Below the pieces are notes generated by a model. The model was not told where the DNA came from. It saw only the letters and a list, made by a program, of their open reading frames with translations, and made no database searches. 64,000 bases of DNA from Verrucomicrobium sp. BvORR106. GTDB taxonomy: Bacteria > Verrucomicrobiota > Verrucomicrobiia > Verrucomicrobiales > Verrucomicrobiaceae. The DNA is taken from assembly GCF_000739655.1 (NCBI RefSeq), contig NZ_BATR01000031.1, forward strand, positions 1 through 64,000, read 5' to 3'. A program made the translations under genes and the position numbers. Shown here in pieces: positions 15,861-25,852 of this stretch (its first letter is position 1; each line of letters opens with the position of its first letter).

Positions 15861-18800
15861 TCAATAGGCACTCTTCTGGCTCCATTCGGGGTCAAAGCCG
15901 GGACCGTCAGCCGCCATCTGGCGGAAATCGTTCCAGCATTCCGCAAGCAGCACATCCGGCACCCGAGAAAACGGCAGCTCGGTCGCACCATAGCCACCGT
16001 CATGCCGCTGAAAGCAAAGACGCAGCATGGCGCAGGTGCGGTTCTCTTCCGGCAAGGTATTGCCGGTGAACTCCACCACCGCCTGCAATCCGGCAGTGGG
16101 AAAGCGTTTCACATACTCGCTGAACCAGCCACCATCCCCTGTGGAACCTCGGGCATAGCCCAGCTTGGTGGCACGACCGCGCAGCTTGAACGTCTCCACC
16201 AGCCACCCCTCGAAATCCCGCAATTCCGTGCGCTCATTCTTGTCACCTGCAATCTCCGGACTCCGCCGGGAAAGCTGGTCAAACAGGGGCGTGACTTCGT
16301 AGTCGGTCAGGTGCCGAGTCCAGGATTCCACCATCGGGGGCGACAAGTTCACTCCATGGGCGACCCGGACTTCGTCATCGGGCTGCAGTAAGACCGTGTT
16401 GTCTTCCACATCCGTCAATGAACCGTCTTCAAGGGGGCGGAAGATCCGCTCAACTCCGCCTTCTGGCGTAACCGTGGTCCACACCAGACGCTGACACAGA
16501 TGCCGGGCAATCGGGTGCCGGTTCAGATAGAGATCCCAGTCCTCAAAACGCCAGGTGCGCTGCAGGCACATGGCCTCATAGAAGCTGCCCCGCTGCTGGT
16601 CGAGCACCTGCTTCAGTTCCTTGCGCGCTGCGGCGAACTGTTTCTTGGCCGTCGTCGCGAGTTCCTCGTCGTCCTCCTTGCGCGGCGCAGGCAGCGCTTT
16701 AAGAGGCTTGCCTTCTGGATCCATGAGCACGATCTCGAGATCCGCATTGAGCCGCAGGGTGAACTGACGCGGACCGAAGTCCAGCTCCGCAGTGCCATTT
16801 TCATCGAACCCGGCGGTGGGGATCGTCCGGTCGGCCAGCTCGGCCAGCGACCACCCTTTGCGCTCAGCGATCTCCTGAGCCAGCCGGGTCGCCTCCTCCT
16901 GGAGGCTTTTGGTGCGGAAGCGCGTGCCCACCGCGAGCAGCGTCTGTGTGGCGGAGGGGTGCTCCACCCACGCCAGCATCTGGAGCAGCGCCTTGCACTG
17001 GTGAACCCGCTGGCCATACCAAGTCTTCAAATACAGGGCCACGGGTGACGCCACGCCCGAGGTGGCGCAGGCGGCCGCAAGGGCCAGGATGCCCTTGGAT
17101 TCAATGACAGAACCCGCCGGCTGGTTTTGCAGAAGGGTCATCTGCTGGGTGTAGAAGTTCTCCAGGGTCGCGTTCGGATAGTACTGCGGATACTGCTGGG
17201 CGTGGACCATCATCTGTTGGGCCGCCTGCATCGCCTGCGCTTCGCAATCCTGCCGTGAGCGAACGCGGGTGTCCTCTGAAATCCACGCGGCGAGGACAAA
17301 CTGCCCCAGCGCCTCCCGGTCTGCCGGCTTGATGGCCGCCGCATAGCGGCGCAGCAGCGGACCAGGGACGGGAGACTTGAGCTTGCAGGTCTGAACGAGC
17401 CAGGCACTGATGACCTCCTCCGGGACTTCGCCACTGCCATCCTCCCAACGGACCACGGGCAGTTGGTATAGAGGAAACCACGCCAGGGTGGACGGCACCC
17501 CTTTGCGCATCAGTTTGGCGGCATCTTTCTGGAGGGACTTGCGGTCCAGGAACTCATCGGGCGGCACGCCCAGGCGCTCCAGCGCCATGAGCATAGCCAC
17601 CTTGGGCAGCTCATGCTTCTCCTTGTGGCACGCCAGGCGCAGCGGTTCGATGGCCTCTCTCACCTTCAACCTCCCCAGCCACTCCGCCGCCACGGCGCGC
17701 TGTTCCATCTGGCTCGATCCCAACGCCGTGAGAATCCTTGCATCCCTTCCATTGGCCTGCTCCAGTGCCGATTGGGCCAGAGGCCGCTCCGTCTTGCTGG
17801 AGCCGAGGGCCACCTCCCAAATGCCCTCCACCAGGGGGGCTGGTGGCACAGGGAATGCCGCCAGCACCCGCCAGGCATTGGCCTTGCTGATGCTCTGCGC
17901 GTACCCCCGCAGGCTGTCGGTGGGATCCACCGGCAACCATCCCAAGGCGCGACGCAACAGGCCCAGGCGTTCCGCGAAATAACTCCAGGCGAGTGCCGGG
18001 GGCACCGTTGCCAGCCCCTGGTTTAGATAGGGGCCAGCGCTTAGCCAGCACTCCCCGATCCATTCATCCGGAAGTTTGAAGCGCACACAGAGGGCGGCAA
18101 GCGCCCGCAACTCGAACGCACCATGTCGGGCGGCCCATTTCTCCAGCGGTACCGTGGCGTGGGAGATGAAATAACTTCTCCCTCTGTGCAGGTCCGGCCG
18201 GAGAAGGATGGACCATCTGAGGGCATGCACCAGCTTGAAAGCCTGGTGCCCGGCAAAGCCCTCCAGAGCCTTGCTGACCGGCTGGGTTTTGTTGAGCTGC
18301 GGGCTAGCTGGTGCTCCAGCCTGGAGATCTTGCAGGGCGCGAAACCAGCCCGCCGCCACGATGGGATCCAAACGGCTTGGCGCCTTGGGTGCCCACTTCT
18401 GATGCTTGATCTTCTCCCAGTTGGCCTGCCACTCGGCATTGGACTGGTCGATGACAGCCTGGAGATCCCTCCGGACACTTTCATCCAGAGCCCGATCTGC
18501 CAGCAAATCTTCTGACAGGGGAGGGAGTTCCAGAACACGCTCGGGCTGCGCGGAGATCGCAGGATCGGCAGACCTGGTGTTGAGGATCCGCTGGATCTCG
18601 TCCACCACTTTCTTGGCCTTCTCCGAGGATGCCCTTCCTTTGAGGAATTCGTGAGAGCCCGCACCCTGGACCTGCCCGAGAAACTTCACGGCGGCAAAGC
18701 GTTCGTCAGCATTTCCGCTGGTTGCCACCTGTTCCATGGCAGGGACGGCAATGGCTCGTTCCTTTGCCAGCCAGGATTGGGCCGCTTCACGGCATTGCTT

Positions 18801-19568
18801 TGCCGTCCCGGAGGCATCGGCCACCACTTCCTTGAGACAGATCGCCAGAGGGAAAGATGCCTGCACCAGCGAGTCAATGATCTGGCCACGAAGCTTCGCA
18901 TCAGGGTTGGCCAGGCATTCCTTCACTGTCCCGGCATGACGGACCAGAGCCTCATTCATGCCTGAGATGATGTGAAACAACCGGGCATAAGGCGTACCCT
19001 CCAGCCCGCCGGGTTCAATCCACAACGCTCCTCGAACCAGCATTGACGGCGAATCTCCGTTGCGCTCCAGCAACTGTTCCAGTTCCTGGGCGTTCAACAA
19101 CGGAGGATGGGGCTTGCGGGGATAAACGGAGCGCGAGTTCCTTGTCGCCTCCCACAAATACACACCCAGCCAGGAGCCAGCGACGTCTAGACCAGGACAC
19201 TCATGATTCACGTTCCCAGTGCTGGCCAGGGCCTGCAGGATGCGGGCAAGCCGCAGATGAAAGTCCAGGTCCCGGATGCTGCTCTCAGCGAAAAAACGCG
19301 ACAGGCCTCCATTCTTAGGGCGGGCAAAGGACCCCACATCGCACCACAGGCGGATCAAGGCCGTGGCCTCCTTGATGGAGGCCAGCTCTGCGAGAACCTC
19401 AGGTGACTCGCTGAGCGCCAGATAAGTCATCAACCGGTCTGCCATGCCCGGTGCCCTACCCTCCAGACGCTTGAAGTCCTCAGCCAGCCACTCCAGCTCG
19501 CCGGCAGGATAGGGAGATTTGCGCCAACCGGGTTCACGCCCCGTCAGCTTTTTGAGCCAGTCCAACAT
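15861..19568 (-). CDS. DUF4132 protein 1 (YehI/MolR-like)
   Basis: The 1235-residue protein matches the size of E. coli YehI/MolR. The N-terminal and central parts are helical with HEAT-like repeats (for example ILTALGSSQMEQRAVAAEWLG). The C-terminal DUF4132 region contains RLVWTTVTPEGGVERIFRPLEDG, DDEVRVAHGVNLSP and a final stretch with RGSTGDGGWF. It is the most diverged of the three DUF4132 genes here and is nearest the AAA+ gene, so it is probably the ancestral operon member. Proteins of this family are thought to be scaffold or substrate components of the MoxR-VWA-SWIM system. The exact function is unknown; early claims linking molR to molybdate are not supported by anything seen here. 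Confidence 0.8.
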   Translation of the reverse strand: MLDWLKKLTGREPGWRKSPYPAGELEWLAEDFKRLEGRAPGMADRLMTYLALSESPEVLAELASIKEATALIRLWCDVGSFARPKNGGLSRFFAESSIRDLDFHLRLARILQALASTGNVNHECPGLDVAGSWLGVYLWEATRNSRSVYPRKPHPPLLNAQELEQLLERNGDSPSMLVRGALWIEPGGLEGTPYARLFHIISGMNEALVRHAGTVKECLANPDAKLRGQIIDSLVQASFPLAICLKEVVADASGTAKQCREAAQSWLAKERAIAVPAMEQVATSGNADERFAAVKFLGQVQGAGSHEFLKGRASSEKAKKVVDEIQRILNTRSADPAISAQPERVLELPPLSEDLLADRALDESVRRDLQAVIDQSNAEWQANWEKIKHQKWAPKAPSRLDPIVAAGWFRALQDLQAGAPASPQLNKTQPVSKALEGFAGHQAFKLVHALRWSILLRPDLHRGRSYFISHATVPLEKWAARHGAFELRALAALCVRFKLPDEWIGECWLSAGPYLNQGLATVPPALAWSYFAERLGLLRRALGWLPVDPTDSLRGYAQSISKANAWRVLAAFPVPPAPLVEGIWEVALGSSKTERPLAQSALEQANGRDARILTALGSSQMEQRAVAAEWLGRLKVREAIEPLRLACHKEKHELPKVAMLMALERLGVPPDEFLDRKSLQKDAAKLMRKGVPSTLAWFPLYQLPVVRWEDGSGEVPEEVISAWLVQTCKLKSPVPGPLLRRYAAAIKPADREALGQFVLAAWISEDTRVRSRQDCEAQAMQAAQQMMVHAQQYPQYYPNATLENFYTQQMTLLQNQPAGSVIESKGILALAAACATSGVASPVALYLKTWYGQRVHQCKALLQMLAWVEHPSATQTLLAVGTRFRTKSLQEEATRLAQEIAERKGWSLAELADRTIPTAGFDENGTAELDFGPRQFTLRLNADLEIVLMDPEGKPLKALPAPRKEDDEELATTAKKQFAAARKELKQVLDQQRGSFYEAMCLQRTWRFEDWDLYLNRHPIARHLCQRLVWTTVTPEGGVERIFRPLEDGSLTDVEDNTVLLQPDDEVRVAHGVNLSPPMVESWTRHLTDYEVTPLFDQLSRRSPEIAGDKNERTELRDFEGWLVETFKLRGRATKLGYARGSTGDGGWFSEYVKRFPTAGLQAVVEFTGNTLPEENRTCAMLRLCFQRHDGGYGATELPFSRVPDVLLAECWNDFRQMAADGPGFDPEWSQKSAY

Positions 19569-19619
19569 GTGCGATACAGATTGAGTTCCGTCTTGCCGGG
19601 GCCGCAGCCGGACTCTTCC

Positions 19620-22556
19620 TCACGCGGCAGTTTCGTCAGGGGTGGCTTCCTCGCCCGTTTTCCCGCTGATCTTGCGCAGGTCTCCCATCACCTCCGAGAA
19701 GGGCACCGGGGGAACTTCGCCAAAGGGCACCAGACGCGGGTCATCCTCCTTGGACGGTTCGTCATAGGTATAGCTGCCTGTCTTAACCGTCCCGGTGCGG
19801 ACAAAGTACACATCCCCCAGGGTGATGGTTTCATCCATGCCGATGCCCACGTACATGCCGTCGACGTTCAGGAACGCCTCCACGCCTGCGGCCGCGAAGA
19901 TCTTCCGATAGGAGGTGACACCGCCGGCATCCACCACCGAGCCGCGCACCCAGCCGATCTTCTCCGAACGACCCCGGAAGGTCATCGCATTGAGGGAGGT
20001 GCTGTTCACCTGCTTGCCGAAGCGCGTCCCCTTTTCCTCCTCTTTCACACGGATGACCGGGCGGTCGAGCTGCGGGAAGGGCGGCGCGATATCGTAGTCC
20101 GCCAGATGCTGAAGCCAGGCCGTTCGAGTTGTTTCCTCAAGATCCAGCGGATGCACAATCGCCACCGAACCGGTCGTCGGCAGTGTCACAGCCTCCTCAT
20201 TGACATCCGTGAGCGAGCCATCCTCCAGAGCACGGAAGACCAGCGGGGGCTCTCCTGCCTCCCCCTGCCAGCTCCACACCAGGCGCTGGGTGAAGGGGCG
20301 CAGCAGCGGATTTCCCAGATACAGCTCCTGCCAACGCGAGACCGGCCAGCGGAACTGGCGCACGAGGAGCGTCTCAATGCGCAGCACCTGCGCCTTGGAC
20401 GCTTCCTTCAGCGTGTTCACCATTTCCTTGAACTCAGCCTGCACAGGTGCCGGGCTGCCCGCTGGCAGCTTGCCAGAGCGCTTGCCCGTCTTGGTGTCGC
20501 GGAAGCTGAGCTTGAAGTCCTGGTCAATGCTGACTTCCACCGTGGTCTTGCCGGCCTCCACAAGCCGTGGTTTTCCTGCTTCAAAACCCAACCAGGGGAC
20601 GACAAGGTCTCCCAGCTCCTCGACACTTACTCCTCGAGCTTCTGCCGCCTCGGCAAAGGCGTCGCCCGCAGCCTTGCCGATGTTCTTGTTCTTCACTCGG
20701 AAGCGGACACTCAGGCTCTCGACCATCATGAGAGCCTGATCCGTGCCCAGCAGCGCCAGGGCCTGGGCGCCGTACTCAGCCAGCTTCCCGCGACTGTTCT
20801 CCGCCCACTCCAGGACAGCCTTGAAGAGCGGCGTGACCACGCGATCATCCCCCACCAATGCTGCCCAAGTCAGCACCCAGCGGTGGTCTGCATTCTGATC
20901 GGAGGCCAGATAGGCTGCGAGCGCATTTGCCGCGCTCCCGCCGTTGCGACCCCGGTCCAGCTCTGCATACAACGGCTTGGCCTCCAAGTCAGCGCGCATT
21001 TCCTTGCACCGGGACTGGCGGTAGAGCAGGTAAAGCACCTCGTGATCGGACAAGGCCACGCCATCCGTCTTGATCAAAGGCAGCCTGGCGGGCTGCAGCC
21101 ACGGCACCGGCAGGCCTTTGATCTTCGCGAGCGTCTTCTGTATGCGGGCCACGATCTCCTCTTTCGTCAGGGCAGCTCCGCCACCTGCGCGTTCCAGGGC
21201 CAGGAGGATGGCATCCCGCACATCATCGCCCTCTTCTACTTCCAGATGACCCTTGAGCGCAGCCAGCGATTCCGGCGTGCCGAGTTGCTCCAGCACTGCC
21301 ACGGCCGCCAGTCGCACATCGGCTTTCTTGTGGGCCAGCAGCTTCACCGCACGAGGTTGTGTGTCAGGCTGGGCCAGAGCCGCCAGGGCCCTCGCCGCGG
21401 CCATGCGCACCGGCCGGGACTTGTGTTGAAGAAGGGCCCAGATTCCCTCAGTGAGCTGAGTGCCGCCCCAGCTGATGGTCTCAGCGAGGGCGCTCATCAC
21501 GGTGGCAGGTTCCTTGCTATCTAGGAGAACGCGCAATGCATCGGGAACCTCTGGGTCCTCCGTTGCCCCCGGCAGCATTCGCCAGCGTTTCAATCCGCTG
21601 AGCGCAACCTGTCCATTCGGATTTTGGGCACAGGCTTTGCAGGCATCCCGGAGCTGGGCGGGATGGCTCTTTTCCATCTCATCCAGCAGCAGGTTGCGCT
21701 GTTGGTCCTGTCCATAGCCCTTGCAGGGCTGGGCCATCCACTCGAGCACCACCTTGAAGGCGTCTGGGGCACCGGTTTTGATCAGCAGTTCGCAGGCCAG
21801 GCGCTCGCTGTAGGCGTTGGAGCCTTGGGGAACCACGCGGCGGGCCGCCTCCCACCCTGCCTCCCGATACAAATCCGGCTTCGCCCCAAACAAGGCATTG
21901 GCCAGGAAGACCGCGTCTTCATCGGAAGCCTCCTTGATCAGGACCTGATGCGCCACCTCATGAAAGACCTCGGGATTGGCGCGCAGAAATGTGGCGTAAC
22001 AGGCATTGCGATAGTAGCCGAGCTGGAGGCCCTGCTTCAAATGGGCGAGCAATGCCTTGGGAAAACGACGTGCGATCAGAAAGGCGACATCTCCGAAGGA
22101 AAAACGGTCGATCAAGGCGGGAATCTCCGCTTCTTCAAGCTGGAGGTAAAACTCGCCCACCACCGTCGGCGCATCGGCTTGGTGGTCCCAGGCGTTGGCA
22201 TACTCTCCCACCAGACGGATCTCCGCGTCTTTCATGCCTGCCTCACGCAGCCGTTGCACCGCCGCGGGGTGCAGGTGCAACAGGCCGTCGTTGCGCCGGT
22301 CGTAGCGGTGCAGCCAGTCCTTGAGAAGACGCTTCAACCCCATGATCACCGCCAACCTGAGCAGCCGGACGCCGTGGTCGTCCAGATCACCAGGTGCGGG
22401 GAGAGCTGTGTGAAGGGTGTAAAGCCACCCGTCATTGAGCTTTAGGCCATTGAGGAGGCTTTCGTCACCCGTCTCGATGAAGCGGGTGATGGCGGGGTTC
22501 TTCCAGAGCAGCCAATGCTTGGCCGTATCATCCAGTGCTTTGAGAATGGCAGACAT
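19620..22556 (-). CDS. DUF4132 protein 2 (paralog)
   Basis: The 978-residue protein starts with MSAILKALDD and has a helical N-terminal half. HEAT-like repeats follow (RMAAARALAALAQPDTQ and VRLAAVAVLEQLGTPESL), then a C-terminal DUF4132 block (LVWSWQGEAGEPPLVFRALEDG, SVAIVHPLDLEE, GWVRGSVVDAGGV). By eye it is about 90% identical to the third DUF4132 protein in the C-terminal block but only about half identical in the first 350 residues. It lies 51 bp upstream of DUF4132 protein 1 on the same strand, so it is probably co-transcribed with the yeh-like operon. It arose by tandem duplication with the gene at 22749-25688. Confidence 0.8.
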   Translation of the reverse strand: MSAILKALDDTAKHWLLWKNPAITRFIETGDESLLNGLKLNDGWLYTLHTALPAPGDLDDHGVRLLRLAVIMGLKRLLKDWLHRYDRRNDGLLHLHPAAVQRLREAGMKDAEIRLVGEYANAWDHQADAPTVVGEFYLQLEEAEIPALIDRFSFGDVAFLIARRFPKALLAHLKQGLQLGYYRNACYATFLRANPEVFHEVAHQVLIKEASDEDAVFLANALFGAKPDLYREAGWEAARRVVPQGSNAYSERLACELLIKTGAPDAFKVVLEWMAQPCKGYGQDQQRNLLLDEMEKSHPAQLRDACKACAQNPNGQVALSGLKRWRMLPGATEDPEVPDALRVLLDSKEPATVMSALAETISWGGTQLTEGIWALLQHKSRPVRMAAARALAALAQPDTQPRAVKLLAHKKADVRLAAVAVLEQLGTPESLAALKGHLEVEEGDDVRDAILLALERAGGGAALTKEEIVARIQKTLAKIKGLPVPWLQPARLPLIKTDGVALSDHEVLYLLYRQSRCKEMRADLEAKPLYAELDRGRNGGSAANALAAYLASDQNADHRWVLTWAALVGDDRVVTPLFKAVLEWAENSRGKLAEYGAQALALLGTDQALMMVESLSVRFRVKNKNIGKAAGDAFAEAAEARGVSVEELGDLVVPWLGFEAGKPRLVEAGKTTVEVSIDQDFKLSFRDTKTGKRSGKLPAGSPAPVQAEFKEMVNTLKEASKAQVLRIETLLVRQFRWPVSRWQELYLGNPLLRPFTQRLVWSWQGEAGEPPLVFRALEDGSLTDVNEEAVTLPTTGSVAIVHPLDLEETTRTAWLQHLADYDIAPPFPQLDRPVIRVKEEEKGTRFGKQVNSTSLNAMTFRGRSEKIGWVRGSVVDAGGVTSYRKIFAAAGVEAFLNVDGMYVGIGMDETITLGDVYFVRTGTVKTGSYTYDEPSKEDDPRLVPFGEVPPVPFSEVMGDLRKISGKTGEEATPDETAA

Positions 22557-22748
22557 GGGGGTTTTTGGAGGGGCTGGGGAAAAGGAGACCCACTCTCGCG
22601 CATTTCCACCAACCGAGGCAACCCTCCAGTGGTGTGTCGCACAAATTTTCGCCGGGAGTTATTCCCCCCTCAGTCAGCCCCCTGACGGTCCAGCCCGTCG
22701 CATGCGGCCCTTTTCCAAAATGAGCGTCCTGCACGGGGACGCTGCACC
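22557..22748 (-). other. Duplicated 5' leader between DUF4132 genes 2 and 3
   Basis: This spacer resembles the stretch just upstream of DUF4132 gene 3 (about 25689-25787). In translation the two show GEN(L/F)xDTxLxxCL and a following CA(R/K)VG, and both end at the same MSAILKALDD start. The duplication unit therefore included upstream DNA, possibly a promoter. No gene is seen in it. Confidence 0.6.
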
Positions 22749-25688
22749 TCACGTGCCAATTTCGTCAGATGCGGTTTCCTCGTCCGACTTCCCGCTGATT
22801 TTCCTTAGGTCTCCCATCACCTCCGAGAAGGGCACCGGGGGAACTTCACCAAAGGGAACGAGGCGTGGATCATCCTCCTTGGACGGTTCGTCATAGGTGT
22901 AGCTGCCCGTCTTGACCGTCCCGGTGCGGACAAAGTACACCTCCCCCAGAGTGATGGTGTCATCCATGCCGATGCCCATGAACATGCCTTCGAGATTCAG
23001 GAACGCCTCCACCCCAGCGGCGGAGAAGACCTTCCGGTATCCCGTGACACCGCCACCATCCACCACCGAGCCGCGCACCCAGCCAATCTTCTCCGAGCGA
23101 CCACGGAAGGTCATGGCGTTGAGTTCGGTCCCGTGGACATGCTTGCCGAAGCGCGTCTCCTTCTCCTCGTCCTTCACACGGATCACCGGACGGTCGAACT
23201 GCGGGAAGGGCGGTGCAACATCGTAGTCCGCCAGATGCTGGAGCCAGGCCGTGCGGGTTGTTTCCTCAAGTTCCAGCGGATGCACAATCGCCACCGAACC
23301 GCCCGTCGGCAGTGTCACAGAGTCTTCGTTGACATCCGTGAGCGTGCCGTCCTCCAGAGCACGGAAGACCAGCGGGGACTCTCCTGCCTCCCCGTGCCAG
23401 CTCCACACCAGGCGCTGGGTGAAGGGGCGCAGCAGTGGATTTCCCAGATACAGCTCCTGCCAGCGGCCGATCGGCCAGCGAAACTGGCGCACGAGGAGCG
23501 TCTCAATGCGCAGCACCTGCGCCTTCGCGGCCTCCTTCAGCGTGTTCACCATTTCCTTGAACTCAGCCTGAATTGCCGCAGGTGCCCCAGTGGGCAGCTT
23601 GCCGGAGCGCTTGCCCGTCTTGGTGTCGCGGAAGCTGAGCTTGGAGTCCTGGTCAATGCTGACTTCTACCGTGGTCTTGCCAGCCTCCACAATCCGGGGT
23701 TTGCCTGCTTCAAAGCCCAGCCAGGGGACGACAAGGTCTCCCAGCTCTTCCACGCTCACGCCGCGGGCTTCTGCCGCAGCAGCGAAGGCTTCTGCAGCCG
23801 CCTTGCCAATGTTCTTGTTTTTCACCCGATAGCGCACGCTCAGGCTCTCCACCATCATGAGGGCGTGGTCCGTGCCCAGCAGGGCCAGCGCCTGGGCTCC
23901 GTACTCGGCAAGCTTGCCCCGACCGCTGTCGGCCCACTCCTGAATGGCCTTCAAGAGCGGGGTGACGATGCGGTCGTCTCCGATCAGAGTTGCCCAAGCG
24001 AATACCCAGCGATGCTCCGCATTTTGACCAGAGCCAAGAAATGCCGAGAGCGCCTTTGCTGCAGTCTCACCATTTTGGCTTCGGTCGAGATCCGCATAGA
24101 GAGGTTTGGCCTCCAGGTCCGCCCGCATTTCCTTGCACCGGGACTGGCGGTACAAAAGATAGCGCAGCTCATCGTTGGATAACTTTGTTCCATCCCGCTT
24201 CACGAGCGGCAGCACGGAGGGCTTCAACCACGGCACCGGAGATCCTTTGAACTTGGAGAGCGTCTTGGCGATCCTGGCCTGCAGTTCCTCTGGGGAGAAC
24301 CCCGCTCCACCTCCCGCACGTTCCAGCGTCAGCAGGATCGTGTCCCGCACGTCGTCGTCCTCCTCGACGTCCAACTGCGACTTTATCAGGGCGAGAGCCC
24401 CAGGCGTGCTCAGGTGTTCCAGGAGTGCAATCGCAGCCAGGCGCACATCCACCTTCTTGTGGGCGAGCAACTTCGCGGCTCGTTCCCGTGTCGACTCATT
24501 GCCAGAGGCCGCCAAGGACCGCGCCGTCGCCTGACGCACTCGCAGTGACTTGTGCTGAAGCAGGGCCCAGAGGTCCTCCTGCAATGCCGGATCGGCTTGG
24601 CCGGCCGCCTCGGAAATGGCCTTCACCACCATGGCGTTGTCAGCATGCTTGAGAAGTTCGCGCACAGACCCTGCAAACTCCTCGTCCTGAGGGGCCACTC
24701 CCAGCAATTTCCACCTCCGCAGTCCCATCAGTGCCACTGATCCGTCCGACGACCGGCTGCTGGCTTTGCAGGCTTCCAACAGCTCCGTGGGATGATTTGC
24801 CTCAAGTTCATCCAGAACGGGTTCGCGCATGAAATTGCCCCCGCTCCCCCTGTAGGGTGAGGCCAGCCACACTCGCACATGTTCATAGACATCTGGCGCC
24901 TGAGTCTTCAGCAACAGCTTGCAAGCCCTGATCTCCACGTGTCCACCTCCGCCCTCAGTCAGCTTGCGGCGGGCGTCTTCCCACCCTGTCTCACGGTAGA
25001 GTTCCGGCTTGTACGTAAAAAGGGCATCGGCGAGGTCTACCCTTTCATGGGAATCTTTCTGCTCCTGAAAGGCTTTGTACGCCTGCTCATGGAACACCTC
25101 CACATTCGCCCTCATGAAGCACTCATAGGCACCAGCAACATGGCGGAGAGGCAGGCCCTCTTTCAAAAGGGTCAGCAACTGGTCTGAAAAATGGCGGGCA
25201 ATCAGAAACGCCGTGTCTCCCAAGCAATGGCTCGCGATCAAGTCAGGGATTTCAGCTTCCTCCAACTCAAGGTAAAACTCCCCAGCAGGGGTCGGCTGGT
25301 TTTTGTCGGCATCCCAACCTGCGGCATACTCATCCATCAACCGGATCTGGGCATCGGACAGCCCGGCATCTCTGAGCCGCTGCACGGCTGCGGGATGGTG
25401 ACGCCACAGTTCTGGATTGTGCCCGGCAAAACGGTGCAGCCAATCTGTAAGGAAACGATGGGCTCCCAAGATCACCCCCATCCTGAACAAACGGACGCCA
25501 TGCTCATCCAGCTCGCCAGGCAATGGCAATGCGGCATTAATTGGGATAAGCCACATGTCTTCGACCTTGATGCCATTGAGAATCCTTTCATCGCCGGTTT
25601 GAACAAAACGGCCAAGGTCCGGGTTGTTCCAGCCAAACCTGTTCCAGTACTTGCCCGAATCATCCAACGCTTTCAGAATGGCAGACAT
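22749..25688 (-). CDS. DUF4132 protein 3 (paralog, first gene of the operon)
   Basis: The protein of about 979 residues has the same layout as DUF4132 protein 2: an N-terminal helical region, HEAT-like repeats (LRVRQATARSLAASGNEST, VRLAAIALLEHLSTPGAL) and the C-terminal DUF4132 block (LVWSWHGEAGESPLVFRALEDG, SVAIVHPLELEE, GWVRGSVVDGGGV). The start at 25688 is fixed by the shared MSAILKALDD; the open frame beyond it reads into the duplicated leader. It is the first gene of the minus-strand operon and is divergent from an RluA-type gene, with 164 bp between the start codons that should contain the operon promoter. Its function beyond the family is unknown. Confidence 0.8.
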   Translation of the reverse strand: MSAILKALDDSGKYWNRFGWNNPDLGRFVQTGDERILNGIKVEDMWLIPINAALPLPGELDEHGVRLFRMGVILGAHRFLTDWLHRFAGHNPELWRHHPAAVQRLRDAGLSDAQIRLMDEYAAGWDADKNQPTPAGEFYLELEEAEIPDLIASHCLGDTAFLIARHFSDQLLTLLKEGLPLRHVAGAYECFMRANVEVFHEQAYKAFQEQKDSHERVDLADALFTYKPELYRETGWEDARRKLTEGGGGHVEIRACKLLLKTQAPDVYEHVRVWLASPYRGSGGNFMREPVLDELEANHPTELLEACKASSRSSDGSVALMGLRRWKLLGVAPQDEEFAGSVRELLKHADNAMVVKAISEAAGQADPALQEDLWALLQHKSLRVRQATARSLAASGNESTRERAAKLLAHKKVDVRLAAIALLEHLSTPGALALIKSQLDVEEDDDVRDTILLTLERAGGGAGFSPEELQARIAKTLSKFKGSPVPWLKPSVLPLVKRDGTKLSNDELRYLLYRQSRCKEMRADLEAKPLYADLDRSQNGETAAKALSAFLGSGQNAEHRWVFAWATLIGDDRIVTPLLKAIQEWADSGRGKLAEYGAQALALLGTDHALMMVESLSVRYRVKNKNIGKAAAEAFAAAAEARGVSVEELGDLVVPWLGFEAGKPRIVEAGKTTVEVSIDQDSKLSFRDTKTGKRSGKLPTGAPAAIQAEFKEMVNTLKEAAKAQVLRIETLLVRQFRWPIGRWQELYLGNPLLRPFTQRLVWSWHGEAGESPLVFRALEDGTLTDVNEDSVTLPTGGSVAIVHPLELEETTRTAWLQHLADYDVAPPFPQFDRPVIRVKDEEKETRFGKHVHGTELNAMTFRGRSEKIGWVRGSVVDGGGVTGYRKVFSAAGVEAFLNLEGMFMGIGMDDTITLGEVYFVRTGTVKTGSYTYDEPSKEDDPRLVPFGEVPPVPFSEVMGDLRKISGKSDEETASDEIGT

Positions 25689-25852
25689 GCGATTTTTTGG
25701 GTGATGAGGTTGGGGGCCTCCCACTTTTGCGCATTCGCCACGATCCAGGCAATCCTTCAATAGGGTATCGCGAAAATTTTCACCCAAAGGGACTACTCCG
25801 TGGATCGCCCTTTCCAGGACACTGCTTGGCGCTAGAATGTCCTCCCCCGCCC

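Noticed and set aside
19569-21524. 651-codon plus-strand open frame
   Set aside because: It is antisense to DUF4132 gene 2, whose paralog confirms that the minus strand is coding.
8966-25688. A named, established phage-defence system
   Set aside because: The families fit the yeh locus, whose function is unknown. No nuclease, reverse transcriptase, TIR or other recognised effector is seen, so a defence label would be unsupported.
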